A DNA stretch of 64,000 nt from Granulicella aggregans (GTDB lineage Bacteria; Acidobacteriota; Terriglobia; Terriglobales; Acidobacteriaceae), in contig NZ_JACHIP010000002.1 in the NCBI RefSeq assembly GCF_014203275.1, positions 1-64,000 on the forward strand. The letters run 5' to 3'. A program made the translations under genes and the position numbers. Below, piece by piece: positions 53,636-63,740 of the stretch. Within the stretch, counting starts at the first letter, position 1; each line of letters starts with the position of its first letter. The notes beneath the pieces were generated by a model that made no database searches, was not told the DNA's origin, and saw only the letters and a program-made list of their open reading frames with translations.

Positions 53636-53662
53636 GTGGCGCGGGCAATTTGCCCGCGCCAC
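53636..53662. other. rpsB-tsf intergenic hairpin
   Basis: Perfect 13-bp GC-rich arms around one central base lie between rpsB and tsf. There is no U-tract on the minus strand, so it more likely serves as an RNA-processing or attenuation element than as a full terminator. Confidence 0.5.
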
Positions 53663-53733
53663 CTAAACTAATCGAGTCTGATTACGGCACGGCTAACGCT
53701 GTGCGCGTAACCGGCTCCATTGGTGGAGGCAGA

Positions 53734-54675
53734 TTATGCGGTGGCTTCTGCGTGAACGGCTTCCGGCTCTTGCTCGGTCTCGACAGCAGCGGGAGCCTTC
53801 CGGATTCCGCCTCCGAGAACGGCATCGAGGTCAACGACCTCTTCGTCCTCAACCGAAGCCGCAGCAACGCCAGCTGACTCGTGAACTTCGGCGATCGCAG
53901 GGTCAGCAATCTCGCCCTCTTCGCCCACAAACTCTGGAGCCTGCTCAATAGGCTGGATGTCCGAAGTCTCAGTTGCGAATGCACGCTCCGAAACCATCTG
54001 GACGCCTTCAGCAGCGGAATCCGCGATCTTCGTGGTGAACAGGCGAATCGCGCGGAGCGCATCGTCGTTACCTGGGATCACGTAGTCCACAACCGTCGGG
54101 TCGCAGTTCGTGTCGACAACCGCAACGACCGGGATGCCAAGCTTGCGAGCTTCCGCAACGGCAATCGCTTCGTTGTTCGAGTCGACGATGAAGAGCGCAT
54201 CCGGCAGCCGCTTCATGGCCTTGATACCCGAAAGGTTCGTGGAGAGGTGCTTGCGCTCGCGCTCGAGCTTGATGACTTCCTTCTTGGTCAGCAGCTCATA
54301 GCGGCCATCGGTCGACATGTCGTCGAGCTCCTGAAGGCGCTTCACCGACTTCTGCACGGTAACCCAGTTGGTCAGCAGTCCACCCAGCCAGCGGCTATTG
54401 ATGTACGGCATGCCGGCGCGTGTCGCCTCTTCGGCGATCGCATCCTGGGCCTGGCGCTTGGTGCCGACGAACAGGATCAGCTTGCCGGTCGAGGTCAGAT
54501 CGGTGACGAACTTCGAAGCTTCCTTGAACATCTTCAAGGTCTTCTGCAGATCGATGATGTAAATTCCGTTGCGCTCGCCGAAGATGTATTCCTTCATCTT
54601 GGGGTTCCAGCGCTTAGTCTGATGCCCGAAGTGAACGCCAGCTTCGAGCAGTTCTTTCATAGTGATGTTTGCCAA
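53734..54675 (-). CDS. rpsB: 30S ribosomal protein S2
   Basis: 313 residues. The N-terminus [19 protein letters not shown] and [12 protein letters not shown] are S2 signatures; the core ends near residue 225. The remaining 85 residues are an acidic, Ala/Glu-rich extension ([13 protein letters not shown]) not present in the 241-residue E. coli protein. S2 binds the small-subunit head-body junction. It is part of the rplM-rpsI-rpsB-tsf group. Confidence 0.96.
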   Translation of the reverse strand: MANITMKELLEAGVHFGHQTKRWNPKMKEYIFGERNGIYIIDLQKTLKMFKEASKFVTDLTSTGKLILFVGTKRQAQDAIAEEATRAGMPYINSRWLGGLLTNWVTVQKSVKRLQELDDMSTDGRYELLTKKEVIKLERERKHLSTNLSGIKAMKRLPDALFIVDSNNEAIAVAEARKLGIPVVAVVDTNCDPTVVDYVIPGNDDALRAIRLFTTKIADSAAEGVQMVSERAFATETSDIQPIEQAPEFVGEEGEIADPAIAEVHESAGVAAASVEDEEVVDLDAVLGGGIRKAPAAVETEQEPEAVHAEATA

Positions 54676-54796
54676 ATTAAGCTCCTTGGTGAAGACAGCC
54701 GGGTGTAACCACCGATGCCTGGATTGATCCCTTGCGGGAGATTGGACTCCATACCTTCGACAGAGATGCTTCGAAGGGTGATGCGACTTGCTACCA

Positions 54797-54830
54797 CCGC
54801 CAGCTCCCGGCAGAAGCCGAGAACTGGCGG
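54797..54830. other. rpsI-rpsB intergenic hairpin
   Basis: CCGCCAG and CTGGCGG arms enclose a further paired GC-rich segment just after rpsI. No U-tract follows. It may modulate readthrough between rplM-rpsI and rpsB-tsf. Confidence 0.45.
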
Positions 54831-54843
54831 CAAAGCTTGAGGA

Positions 54844-55239
54844 CTAGCGCTTGGAGAACTGGAAGCGTGCGCGAGCACCCTTCTGCCCGTACTTCTTGCG
54901 CTCCTTGCCACGCGAATCGCGAGTGACAAGGCCTTCCGACTTGAGCGCCTTACGCAGCTCAGGGTTGAACTCCATCAACGCACGGGCGATGCCGAGCTTT
55001 ACTGCATCGGCCTGGCCCATCACGCCGCCACCCTTTACGGTAGTGAAAACATCAAAGGTCTCTTCGATGCCGGCTATGCCGAGCGAACGCTTGGCGGCGG
55101 CGCGCTGCTGCGCGGTCACGAAGTAGACATCTACTTCCTTCTTGTTGACCGTGAACTTGCCGCTGCCGGGACGGAGGAACACGCGCGCAATCGACGACTT
55201 GCGACGGCCGGTTCCGTAGTACTGGATCAGATCTGCCAT
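54844..55239 (-). CDS. rpsI: 30S ribosomal protein S9
   Basis: 131 residues from the ATG at 55239, with AAGGAG upstream. [20 protein letters not shown] and the basic C-terminal [17 protein letters not shown] tail that reaches the P-site tRNA identify S9. It follows rplM by about 100 bp, the universal rplM-rpsI pair. Confidence 0.97.
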   Translation of the reverse strand: MADLIQYYGTGRRKSSIARVFLRPGSGKFTVNKKEVDVYFVTAQQRAAAKRSLGIAGIEETFDVFTTVKGGGVMGQADAVKLGIARALMEFNPELRKALKSEGLVTRDSRGKERKKYGQKGARARFQFSKR

Positions 55240-55338
55240 ACTGCTCCTTAAAACTGCTTCAGGGCGATACCCCGAATCTCGTAACTCAAACTCTCTCAAG
55301 CGATTGGCGAACGATCAGCCATCGCACAACGATGTCGC

Positions 55339-55806
55339 TTACGCGGTGACGGCCTTAGCCTTGGGCGCGTTCGAAGCGTGGAACTCATACGGCACCGGCT
55401 GCTGCGCCAGGTGCGGATGCTGTCCGCCCTTGTACACCTTCAGCTTGGTTGCCATCTGGCGGCCCATCTTGTTCTTCGGCAGCATGCCCTTCACGGCCTG
55501 CTCAACGATCGCCTCAGGACGGCGGGCGAGCAGCTTGATGAAGCTCTCCTCACGCAGACCACCGGGGAACCCGGTGTAGCGGCGATACAGCTTCTGCTCA
55601 CCCTTCAAGCCGGTCAGAACGATCTTCTCGGCGTTGACGATGACGACATGGTCGCCCATATCGATATAAGGGGTGTAGAGCGGGTTGAGCTTGCCGGCGA
55701 GCATCGAAGCAGCCTGGGTCGCGAGACGGCCCAGCGTCTTGCCGCTGGCGTCGAGTACGTACCACTTGCGCTTGATATCTTTGCCGCTCGGAATCGTAGT
55801 GGACAT
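55339..55806 (-). CDS. rplM: 50S ribosomal protein L13
   Basis: 155 residues. [20 protein letters not shown] and the [21 protein letters not shown] and MLPKNKMG motifs identify L13, an early 50S assembly protein. GGGAG lies upstream of the ATG. First gene of the minus-strand translation cluster. Confidence 0.97.
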   Translation of the reverse strand: MSTTIPSGKDIKRKWYVLDASGKTLGRLATQAASMLAGKLNPLYTPYIDMGDHVVIVNAEKIVLTGLKGEQKLYRRYTGFPGGLREESFIKLLARRPEAIVEQAVKGMLPKNKMGRQMATKLKVYKGGQHPHLAQQPVPYEFHASNAPKAKAVTA

Positions 55807-56200
55807 CGTTGTTTACTCCCTGATTCTGCCGTCTTCAGTGGTCGGCGTGGTGCATGAAGAAGGGTGGTGCTGATTTTTAGTACCGTGCGAAGGGCAAAAA
55901 GCTGCCTGCCGCGAAACTTGGGATCCGCTCCGAACTCAAACATTTCAGGCCACATCCGATCAACGTGAACGAGCAAAATCGCCCGAAATCACGCAAAGGA
56001 CGGGACGCCTGGAAGGGCTGAACCGGCTGCTGGAACGCGCATTGCCTGTGGGATGGGTGCTTCAGGGGCGGCCTTGCTGCTGGCGACTCCTACTGGATCC
56101 ATCAAGTGCTGCTGCCACCGCTGTCCCTTGGAAGTACCTGCCTGGAGAGCCTGCCCCGCAGGACAGAAAGACACAGACGTGCAGACGCGGGACTGCGCGA
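55807..56200 (-). other. Long leader upstream of rplM
   Basis: About 390 nt separate the predicted transcription start from the rplM ATG. GC-rich local hairpins such as CCTGC/GCAGG are present, but no supported ORF and no structured-RNA family that I recognise. It may be an untranslated leader with regulatory structure or contain a small RNA. Confidence 0.35.
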
Positions 56201-56206
56201 GTCTCA

Positions 56207-56235
56207 AGAATAGCCGAGAGTTGAAACGGAGTCAA
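56207..56235 (-). promoter_or_regulatory. Sigma70-type promoter for the rplM cluster
   Basis: On the minus strand TTGACT (56235-56230) and TATTCT (56212-56207) are spaced by exactly 17 bp. This is the best canonical promoter seen in the window and predicts a start near 56200. Confidence 0.7.
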
Positions 56236-56321
56236 CGAATGACAAGGATTCTGGCCATTAATCGCTTCTGAAACGCTGTTTTAGAGGAGCGACCGTGGGT
56301 ATTGGAGCACGAAGGGTGCGA

Positions 56322-56699
56322 TCAACCGAAGGGTAGCACTTCCGCAAAAGCCCCTGCTTCAGCAACCGCCAGGGCTTTCCGAAGGGCCTTAACGACCTTG
56401 GTGCGCTTTGCGTCTTCAAGCAAGTACATCGGAGGTCGCTCAAACCACCTCTCGAACTCCCAGTGGTCACCTCCGTTTATGGAAAGTCTGCTGCTCGGAT
56501 GTGTCTGTTGCTCGTAGTAGGAGAGACAATCCCGGATCTGCTCGACACAAACAAATCGAAACGTGAAAGATGCTACCGCCACCTTCAACATATTTCGTGG
56601 AACCAGGTTTCGGTCCTCAGGGCGTGGTGTAGGACTGTGTCCCCAGTATTCAAAGGGAACTCCGCTGCCTGTGTACCGTTCGACCCATATCCGCGCCAT
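56322..56699 (-). CDS. Small protein, unknown
   Basis: 125 residues from the ATG at 56699, with GAGGGTGAG upstream and a stop 27 bp before it in frame. It has aromatic-rich strands (MARIWVERYTGSGVPFEYWG) and a helical C-terminus (KVVKALRKALAVAEAGAFAE). No signal peptide or family is recognised. Confidence 0.6.
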   Translation of the reverse strand: MARIWVERYTGSGVPFEYWGHSPTPRPEDRNLVPRNMLKVAVASFTFRFVCVEQIRDCLSYYEQQTHPSSRLSINGGDHWEFERWFERPPMYLLEDAKRTKVVKALRKALAVAEAGAFAEVLPFG

Positions 56700-56803
56700 G
56701 TCAGACTCACCCTCAATTTTCAGATTCTATGATGAGCCGCTGCCGGAAAGTCGATCTCGTTGGAAACTTGAATTGATGCGGACGTTGGACGCGGCATTTC
56801 AGC

Positions 56804-58102
56804 TCAATTACCTTGACTCACAGCATCTTCCGTTGCCGCGAAGCTCAAGATCCGAGACACCGCCTCCCAAAGCAGCCACAAATACCCCGCAATCAGCAGC
56901 AACTCCAGCAACAGCATCAGAACAGCACCGACCTCCCCCGAGAGAAGTGCCTGATGAAACTTCGCCGAGTTGAACTGCGCCAGCGAGCTCGCCCAATAGC
57001 TGTGCTCTGTCACCGAAACCACGCTAAACACGGCGAAAGCCGCCACCTTCCATCGTTCGCGCACCACTCCCCCACCCGCGACCAACAGGCAGATCGGAAA
57101 CAGCGCCAGCATCAGATACGGCGGCCACGACTTCTTCGAAAACACCAGGAATGCCAGCGTCAGCGCCGCCATACCGTAGTTCAGAGCGCGCATGCGGGTG
57201 GCAATCGAAGCCTGACGCGCCGATCTCCCCACCCACACAAAGATCGCCACCAGCGCCAGCAGCACGAACCCATCCGTCAACCGGGGCGGAATGCTGACGC
57301 CAAAGATCGCCTCAATCACATAAGGGAGGTCGCCCGCCGACCACAAATCGCCCTCCGCAGACAGCGGCGTCAGGATCGGGGCACCCGCCAGTAGACATCC
57401 GCCATACACGACCCCGCAGATCACCGCCGCTCCCGCAGCCATCCTCCACCGGCGCGGCGCAGAAAAGAAGAACGCCGGAGCATACAGCAGCGGCAGGAAC
57501 TTGATCGCCGCCACCGAAGCTCCAAATGACGCGCCCGCCGCAAAAGCGCGAGACCGTAGCACCAGCAGCAACGATAGTGCCAGCAGCACCGCAATCACCA
57601 CATTATCCTGCCCATCAATCGTGACGAACTGCAGGCTCACCGGGCTTGCGAGGTAAAGCAGTGCCGCCACCCGAAGCTCCGCCTCCGGCAGAAAGACTCG
57701 CCCAGCGCTCAGCCACAGCGGAAGGATGGCCATCTCCACAAGCACGGAGAACAAGACGATCGACAGCGGCGAATGCCAAGCCGAGATCAGCCCGGCATCG
57801 AGATAGGGATGCAACGGCGCATAGCTGCTGATGAAGTCACGATACGGCAGCAGCCCTGCCAGCACCTGCCTTGCCTGGTCGAAGTAATAAGCAGGAACGT
57901 CCCCACGAGGCGCGATCTTCACCACCAGAAAGATCAGGGCAAATAGTCCCAGCCTGGACACCGCAAACAGCCCAAAGACAATCCGGTCAAACCTGGCTCG
58001 CGAGATCGTTCGCAGCGTTGACCACCGCGTCAAGAAAACGCTCGCCAAGGCAGCTACGACCCCGATTCCAACGCGGGCGATAAGAGTTTGCGAGCCAGTC
58101 AT
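56804..58102 (-). CDS. Polytopic membrane protein, GT87/GT-C-like
   Basis: 432 residues with about ten membrane helices. The first periplasmic loop contains RGDVPAYYFDQARQVLAGLLPYRDF and SSYAPLHPYLDAG, the polyprenyl-sugar-dependent GT-C pattern with acidic residues after helix 1. It would transfer a sugar from a polyprenyl phosphate donor on the outer face of the inner membrane. Acceptor unknown. First of four such proteins in the region. Confidence 0.65.
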   Translation of the reverse strand: MTGSQTLIARVGIGVVAALASVFLTRWSTLRTISRARFDRIVFGLFAVSRLGLFALIFLVVKIAPRGDVPAYYFDQARQVLAGLLPYRDFISSYAPLHPYLDAGLISAWHSPLSIVLFSVLVEMAILPLWLSAGRVFLPEAELRVAALLYLASPVSLQFVTIDGQDNVVIAVLLALSLLLVLRSRAFAAGASFGASVAAIKFLPLLYAPAFFFSAPRRWRMAAGAAVICGVVYGGCLLAGAPILTPLSAEGDLWSAGDLPYVIEAIFGVSIPPRLTDGFVLLALVAIFVWVGRSARQASIATRMRALNYGMAALTLAFLVFSKKSWPPYLMLALFPICLLVAGGGVVRERWKVAAFAVFSVVSVTEHSYWASSLAQFNSAKFHQALLSGEVGAVLMLLLELLLIAGYLWLLWEAVSRILSFAATEDAVSQGN

Positions 58103-58147
58103 AGTGTCTCAGTCAGCTTACGCGAGACCCATTGCGGGCTGGCGATC

Positions 58148-59758
58148 TCAGTGCGCCAACTGACTTGCACTCGGCTGCTGTCCAAGCTCGGTCTGCAGCC
58201 GCTTTGGAACGACCTTGCGGCGTTTGGGTCGCGGAGCCTCTTCAACCGGCGGATCGAGCCGGTACAGGATCAGCAAATTCCTCTCCGGATCATCGAACGC
58301 GGGAAACGCCGCCACCCGCTCCAGGTGATACATCGGTGCAAGCGCGTCCATCTTGTCGTCGTCGACCTGATTCCACGTCGCATACCATCCCGGCTTGTAA
58401 GCAGCGACCCTATCTTCCAGCGACATCGTCCCAAAGTCATCGCAGATCGACGGCAGCCCCGTCATCAGTGAGATATCCGACCCACTGATCGACAGCACAA
58501 GGTCGTTTCGAGCAGACTTGTCAGCTTCAATCACGCCCTTCAACCGCTTCGCTGCATCCACATAGGAGTACTCCGGTTGTCCGATAAACCTTGTTGTCTG
58601 AAGCATGTTCACGGCTAGAATCGTCGCGAGCACAGCTCCGGCAATCGCAACGAACACCCCTCGCGCAACCGGCAAGGAGGGCGTCAACCATCCAGGTGCC
58701 GCGAAATAGCTCTCCTCCGCCACAACGACTGGCAGCATCGTAAGCGGAATTGCGATCACCAGGTAATACCTCGGCTGCAGGTTGTTGTGATACGCCAGAA
58801 AGGCAGCATAGCCGAACGCCCACAACATCAACGAGGGAATCAGCGGGTTCCGGAAGATCCTCCGCCAACAGATCACCGCCACAAACATCGCCAGCAGGGC
58901 TGCGGGATAGGTGAGCTTACCCATCCAGACACCGTCTCGAATGGTCGTCGCCACAACCTCCCAGGCGTTTTCTAGAGTGATGCCGGTGTACGCGTTCGCA
59001 CTGAAGAGATATCGATAGTCCTCAAGAAAGCGCGGCTTGACAAGAAGATAGAAGTAGCCCGCCCATATCGCCGCCGACATGATCGCAGACGGAACTCCCA
59101 CCTCCAAGAACCTGCGAAATCGGTAGCCCGAAGCCGCCCAAAGCATCCATGCGATCGACGGCGCGAGGAAGACGGCAGTCGTCTTTGTAAGAATCATCAG
59201 CGGGAACAGGACTCCCAGAGAGACCATCGCCAGCCATCGCCTCTGAGATGTCGCAGCCAGCAAGGCGAGCATGCCGAACAACACCAGCAGCGGTTCCAGA
59301 ATGGCGAGCCGGGTAAACGCGTAGCAGAATGGGCTCACCGCAAGCAGCGCAACTCCCACCGCAGGAGCCACTGCGGAATAAACGCCCACGCCGGACCGGC
59401 CAGCGATCGAACACCGCCACATCAACAGATACGCAACCAGCAACGTCGCCCCGAACACGCTCACCGAAAGCGCCCTCGCTGCAATCAGGCTCACGCCCGT
59501 GAACGAGAACAAGCACCACTCCAGCAGCGGCCACAACGGCAGCGCCGCAGCCGGATTGAAGTCTCCCCGGAGATACCAGTGCCCAAGCTGCAACTGGCGG
59601 ATCGCCCCATCGCCATACCAGCCTTCGTCCGTGTACTTCGACCAGTCCATCCACGGCGAATGGTTCGGGAAGTCCGCGCTGAGATGAACGAAATGAAACG
59701 CGAAGAAGACGGCCGCAACTGCAAGGAGACACCATCGCGCGAGTCTTGCTGGAAGCAC
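58148..59758 (-). CDS. GT39-like membrane glycosyltransferase
   Basis: 536 residues from a GTG at 59758 with GGGAG 5 nt upstream; a TTG at 59854 would add 32 Arg/Gly-rich residues with rare codons and is less likely. The first loop after helix 1 carries WMDWSKYTDEGWYGDGA, the acidic motif of PMT-like (GT39) enzymes, and about eleven helices follow. It would use a polyprenyl-phosphate sugar donor. It lies 45 bp upstream of the GT87-like gene in the same direction. Confidence 0.65.
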   Translation of the reverse strand: MLPARLARWCLLAVAAVFFAFHFVHLSADFPNHSPWMDWSKYTDEGWYGDGAIRQLQLGHWYLRGDFNPAAALPLWPLLEWCLFSFTGVSLIAARALSVSVFGATLLVAYLLMWRCSIAGRSGVGVYSAVAPAVGVALLAVSPFCYAFTRLAILEPLLVLFGMLALLAATSQRRWLAMVSLGVLFPLMILTKTTAVFLAPSIAWMLWAASGYRFRRFLEVGVPSAIMSAAIWAGYFYLLVKPRFLEDYRYLFSANAYTGITLENAWEVVATTIRDGVWMGKLTYPAALLAMFVAVICWRRIFRNPLIPSLMLWAFGYAAFLAYHNNLQPRYYLVIAIPLTMLPVVVAEESYFAAPGWLTPSLPVARGVFVAIAGAVLATILAVNMLQTTRFIGQPEYSYVDAAKRLKGVIEADKSARNDLVLSISGSDISLMTGLPSICDDFGTMSLEDRVAAYKPGWYATWNQVDDDKMDALAPMYHLERVAAFPAFDDPERNLLILYRLDPPVEEAPRPKRRKVVPKRLQTELGQQPSASQLAH

Positions 59759-59976
59759 ATCTCTCCCATGCCGTGCGTTTGGTTCCGCTCCTCTTCTACC
59801 TCCCGCTGGAGAGCCGGATTTCGAAGTGGGCAAGGCGCTAGGGGCAACGTTCAAATTCGCGTCTCCGGACGATGTTGTCGCCGATCAGGGTCAAAAGAAG
59901 CTGTCTGGGTTTCCTGTATAGTAACGGAACTAAACCGACCGCCGCGCTTCATCAACGCAGCACTTGCGAAAGGTCC

Positions 59977-61011
59977 ATGTCCGCGTCCACATCATCACTC
60001 GCAAACCCGGAGGATCTGAGATCTCCGGAAAAGATTACGAAGACCCTTCTGGCCTGCATCGTCTTTGCTGCGACGTTCCTCGATTACTGGAGCTACAGCC
60101 GGCAGTTCTACAGCGAGCCGCAAGCCTTCCGTGATGTCCTTGCAGGGGCTGCTGCAGCTCCAAACCAGTACCGTGTGGGCGCGATCTGGGTAGCCAACTT
60201 CCTCTCCAAGCACGGCCATCTAGGTCTTCGCCACGCCATGACGCTGCTCGACGGCCTCTCAGCCCTGCTCGCGGTCTTCCTCCTTTACTCGCTTCTACGC
60301 ACCTCGGCCTTCTACCGTTCCGCCGGAAATCACCTGCGCTGGGCTGGGTCTGCCGCCTTTCTCGCGATGGTTCAGTTTTATCTGGCGTGGCTTATCTGGT
60401 ATCAGCGTCCTGAGACGCTGCCATCCGCCGCCTTGGTTGTGATCGCGCTCTGGCTGCTAACCCCGTCTTCGGATGCCTCCAAGACAAGGCCCGCATGGGC
60501 AACCATCTCCGGCCTTCTGCTCTTCTCCGCCGCCCAGGGCCTGGTCCGAGCAGACGTCGCAGTCACCGTCAACCTCGGAGTCCTGCTCGTCTGCCTCAGT
60601 GGGTTAGGCAAAGGATTCTCGCTATCCCGCTGGACCATGGCCGCCGCAGGTCTCGCAGGCGCTCTACTCAGCGGCGGTATTCAGTATTCCCTGATGCACG
60701 TCGTCTATCCCCACGCCAGCTACGGATCGACCCCGGTCTTCCAGCTGGTCCTGAATCTCACCGATCATCTCAGGATCTTTCCGTTCCTGATCTTCATGTT
60801 GCCCTGGGCTTGGACGATGAACTTCTTCGCCCGCCGCCGGGAGGCTCTGGCCGCCCCGTCGGCGGCGCTGCTCGCAGGCTCGACCATCTTCCTTCTGCTC
60901 TGGTGTGTCGTAGGCAAGATCGACGAGGTAAGAATCTTTCTCCCCTTCGCTCTCGCCCTTGTTCCGGCGACCGTTCAGGTCGCAATGCGAATCGCCTCGG
61001 TAGAGGCTTAG
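59977..61011 (+). CDS. Polytopic membrane protein, GT-C-like
   Basis: 344 residues from the ATG at 59977, with GAAAGG upstream. About nine helices; the first loop has DYWSYSRQFYSEPQAFRDVL and a later YQRPETLPSAALVVIALWLL. It resembles GT-C family proteins only loosely. Its stop overlaps the end of the convergent gene by 4 bp. Confidence 0.55.
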   Translation: MSASTSSLANPEDLRSPEKITKTLLACIVFAATFLDYWSYSRQFYSEPQAFRDVLAGAAAAPNQYRVGAIWVANFLSKHGHLGLRHAMTLLDGLSALLAVFLLYSLLRTSAFYRSAGNHLRWAGSAAFLAMVQFYLAWLIWYQRPETLPSAALVVIALWLLTPSSDASKTRPAWATISGLLLFSAAQGLVRADVAVTVNLGVLLVCLSGLGKGFSLSRWTMAAAGLAGALLSGGIQYSLMHVVYPHASYGSTPVFQLVLNLTDHLRIFPFLIFMLPWAWTMNFFARRREALAAPSAALLAGSTIFLLLWCVVGKIDEVRIFLPFALALVPATVQVAMRIASVEA

Positions 61012-62561
61012 CGCAGGCCTGACACCGCTGGAACGATGCTGTCAATAGGCTCCGGAGGCTGAGCCGTCGCTGCACACGCAGCCGCCGCAACCTCGGGCCG
61101 CACTACAAGATAGTGCGTATCCAGCGTCGACACATTGGTGAAGTCATACCGTCCACAGACCTCCCATTGCGAGAGGTCCATCATGTGGGTCAGCGGGGCC
61201 AGTTGGCTTGCGTTTGCAAAGATGAAACCCGGTCCGGTATCCACGCATACATGAGCTCGCTCCAGGCTGCTCAAGCGGGCAGCCTCTCGTCCATTCACCA
61301 GTCCAGCCAGGTCGCAAATCTTCGCGCCCGTAAAGTACCCGATATAGCCGATGTCTGACGCAATCCCCTTCTCATTGCGCAGAACACTCAACCGGTCCGC
61401 CTCGAACTTCCGGACGGTCTGGCTGCGGTGGGTCAAGACACGATGCATAGCGACCGCTTCAAACGGAACTTCGATCGCCAGCAGGACCAGAAATCCATAC
61501 AGCAACCCTCGCCCCGTAAGTCCGGCAGCGTCGCGCTGAACCGAACTCCCAAGTTCCAGGATGTTCCACACGATCGCGAAGAAGAACGTCCACGCAAAGT
61601 ACCGCACCCCCTGAATCTCCTGCCCCCGCAGCGACGCCAGCGCCAGCACCACCGGAAAGAAGCAGTTCGCCAGCAGGAGCTTCAACGACACATCTTGTCG
61701 CATCAGTACCAGCGTCAGCGTGATCAGCCAGAAGAGCAACATCCCCGCGCCAAACGACATCGCACCGCCCAACGTCACCGCTGTATCGTGGATCGGATTA
61801 AACCAGTGTGCTATCCCGTGCGACTTCGCCAGTGCTGTATCCGGCAGCGGCGTATGCATCGTGGCGACGATGAACCCGATCGCAGCAACCGCACCCACCA
61901 GCAGGTGGGCAGAGCCAACCACAGCAGCAACGATGCCCTCGCTGTTCCGCCCCGGTCGCCTTGAAGACAGAAGAAGCAGAAACCCTCCGCCGCAAAGAAG
62001 TGACAACTCCGTCCGCAGCATCACGGTCAAGACTCCCAACGTTACCATCGCAATGAATCGAATCGGCCCGCGCACCGCCTCATCATCGCCCGCCCGAGAG
62101 CTTTCGCTATGCAGCAGCCATGCCAGTACCGTCGCGAATCCCGCCACGATTCCGGTCTCCATGCCATCATCCAACCAGCGCACCGCGCCCGGCAGAACGA
62201 TCATCACCAGCAAGGTCAGAGCTGCCAGTCGCGCAGTCGCGCCCCAACTCCTTCCACGTGACCAGAAGCCCCACGCCAGCCCCGCAAAGAGCATCACGTG
62301 AACAGCGCTCGAAACTCCCCGAGCCAGATTCGCCGATGCCGAAAACTCCCGCAGCAACGCAAGCAACGCGACGTAAAGAAGGCTCGAAGCCCCATAGTCC
62401 CGATGCACACCGTCATACGTAATGAAGTGGAAGCGGACGAGATTATCTGCGTAGCGCAGATGGATCAGCGCGTCGTCCTGGATCGCTGGCCATGAGAGGA
62501 AGATCCATCCCAGCAGCCACACCGCAAGCAGCGGAATCGCGATCCGATAAGTTCTCGCCAT
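61008..62561 (-). CDS. Polytopic membrane glycosyltransferase-like protein (AftB-type)
   Basis: 517 residues from the ATG at 62561; upstream sequence is Arg-rich and unlikely to be translated. After helix 1 comes PAIQDDALIHLRYADNLVRF, the DD motif characteristic of GT-C arabinofuranosyl/mannosyltransferases of the AftB type. About ten helices follow with a C-terminal periplasmic domain. The donor would be a polyprenyl-phospho-sugar, in line with the HAD-UbiA gene at 27109, but the two are far apart. Confidence 0.6.
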   Translation of the reverse strand: MARTYRIAIPLLAVWLLGWIFLSWPAIQDDALIHLRYADNLVRFHFITYDGVHRDYGASSLLYVALLALLREFSASANLARGVSSAVHVMLFAGLAWGFWSRGRSWGATARLAALTLLVMIVLPGAVRWLDDGMETGIVAGFATVLAWLLHSESSRAGDDEAVRGPIRFIAMVTLGVLTVMLRTELSLLCGGGFLLLLSSRRPGRNSEGIVAAVVGSAHLLVGAVAAIGFIVATMHTPLPDTALAKSHGIAHWFNPIHDTAVTLGGAMSFGAGMLLFWLITLTLVLMRQDVSLKLLLANCFFPVVLALASLRGQEIQGVRYFAWTFFFAIVWNILELGSSVQRDAAGLTGRGLLYGFLVLLAIEVPFEAVAMHRVLTHRSQTVRKFEADRLSVLRNEKGIASDIGYIGYFTGAKICDLAGLVNGREAARLSSLERAHVCVDTGPGFIFANASQLAPLTHMMDLSQWEVCGRYDFTNVSTLDTHYLVVRPEVAAAACAATAQPPEPIDSIVPAVSGLR

Positions 62562-62596
62562 GGGTAAAGACCGTCCTCTGCGCCTGGAACGTATGC

Positions 62597-63688
62597 CTAT
62601 TCGTAAGCCAGAGCGTCGATCGGGTCCTTGCTCGCCGCCTTTAGCGCCGGATAGAAGGCCCCCAGCAGAGCTCCGGCGAACGCGATCACTACCGCCTTCC
62701 ACACATAGGGGAGGTTGATGACGAAATCGAGCGTCGGGAAACGGTTCTGCAGAATCGCACTCAGCGCGAAGCTACCCACCACGCCGACGACGATGCCCGT
62801 GACCGCCAGCAATCCGGTCTCGCGCATCACGATCCCAACGATGTAGCTCTTCGAAGCTCCCATCGACTTGAGAATCCCGATCTCGCGCGTCCGCTCCATC
62901 ACCGCCGTGTACATGGACTGGAAGATCACCATGAACCCGATCACCGCTGCGATCCCGATCACCACCTCGAGTCCGATGTTGAACCCCGGCAGCCTTGCCG
63001 GCGTCATCATGTCCAGATACTCAGCCGTCTTCAACACGCTGTAGCCCTGCAATCCGTCGATGCCCTGAATCGCCGTCTTGACGTCATCCTCGTACTTCGG
63101 TGCGTCGTCAGTCTTCAGGTAGAACGCCGTGACTTTACCCTCGGTCCCGGTCAACTTGCCCATCGTCTCAATCGGGATGAACTTGCGACCGCCCTTTCCG
63201 TGCTCCACGATGCCGCAGATACGGAAGGGATGGTTCAGTACGGTGATCGAGTCGCCCACTTTCTTCCCTGCAGCCGCATACTCATCCACGATGATGTCGT
63301 ACGGCTCCTGGAACGGGCCGCCGGAGCGAAACGTGTACGGAGCCAGCGCGTTGAAGGTCGCATAGTCAATGCCGTAAATGTTATCCAGCGCGCCCGTAAT
63401 CTGGATGTTCACCGGCGCGACCACCTTGATGTGCGGCACCTGCGCGATCACGTTGCCGATCTTGATCGAGGCACTCGCCGAACTCAAACCGACGAAGTTA
63501 TTCGTCGTCGGAGGACGGACAAACATATCCATCCCAATGCCGTTCGTGCGGTCCTTGAAGCCGTTCAGCTTACCCATCAGGATCGCCGTGATCGACAGGA
63601 TCATGACCACTTCAATGGCGACTGCGAAGACGCTGATGACTGAGCGCAGCGGACGATGTACCAGATTGCCGAATACCAGTTTGTTCAT
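62597..63688 (-). CDS. ABC transporter permease, FtsX/MacB type
   Basis: 363 residues. One N-terminal helix (VISVFAVAIEVVMILSITAIL), a periplasmic MacB_PCD-like domain (residues 45-235) and three C-terminal helices with the VMERTREIGILKSMGASKSYI cytoplasmic coupling motif, split here by the family EIG signature. It would pair with an ATPase and adaptor encoded further along, outside the window. Efflux or lipoprotein-release role; substrate unknown. Confidence 0.85.
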   Translation of the reverse strand: MNKLVFGNLVHRPLRSVISVFAVAIEVVMILSITAILMGKLNGFKDRTNGIGMDMFVRPPTTNNFVGLSSASASIKIGNVIAQVPHIKVVAPVNIQITGALDNIYGIDYATFNALAPYTFRSGGPFQEPYDIIVDEYAAAGKKVGDSITVLNHPFRICGIVEHGKGGRKFIPIETMGKLTGTEGKVTAFYLKTDDAPKYEDDVKTAIQGIDGLQGYSVLKTAEYLDMMTPARLPGFNIGLEVVIGIAAVIGFMVIFQSMYTAVMERTREIGILKSMGASKSYIVGIVMRETGLLAVTGIVVGVVGSFALSAILQNRFPTLDFVINLPYVWKAVVIAFAGALLGAFYPALKAASKDPIDALAYE

Positions 63689-63740
63689 GCTCTCTCAAGT
63701 GTAACCGCCCGCGCCCCGCCTTACGCCCGCCGATGGCCGC

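Noticed and set aside
56563..56973. Plus-strand frame between two minus-strand genes
   Set aside because: Overlaps the antisense of two better-supported genes and its Pro/Thr-rich end is the complement of a membrane-protein gene.
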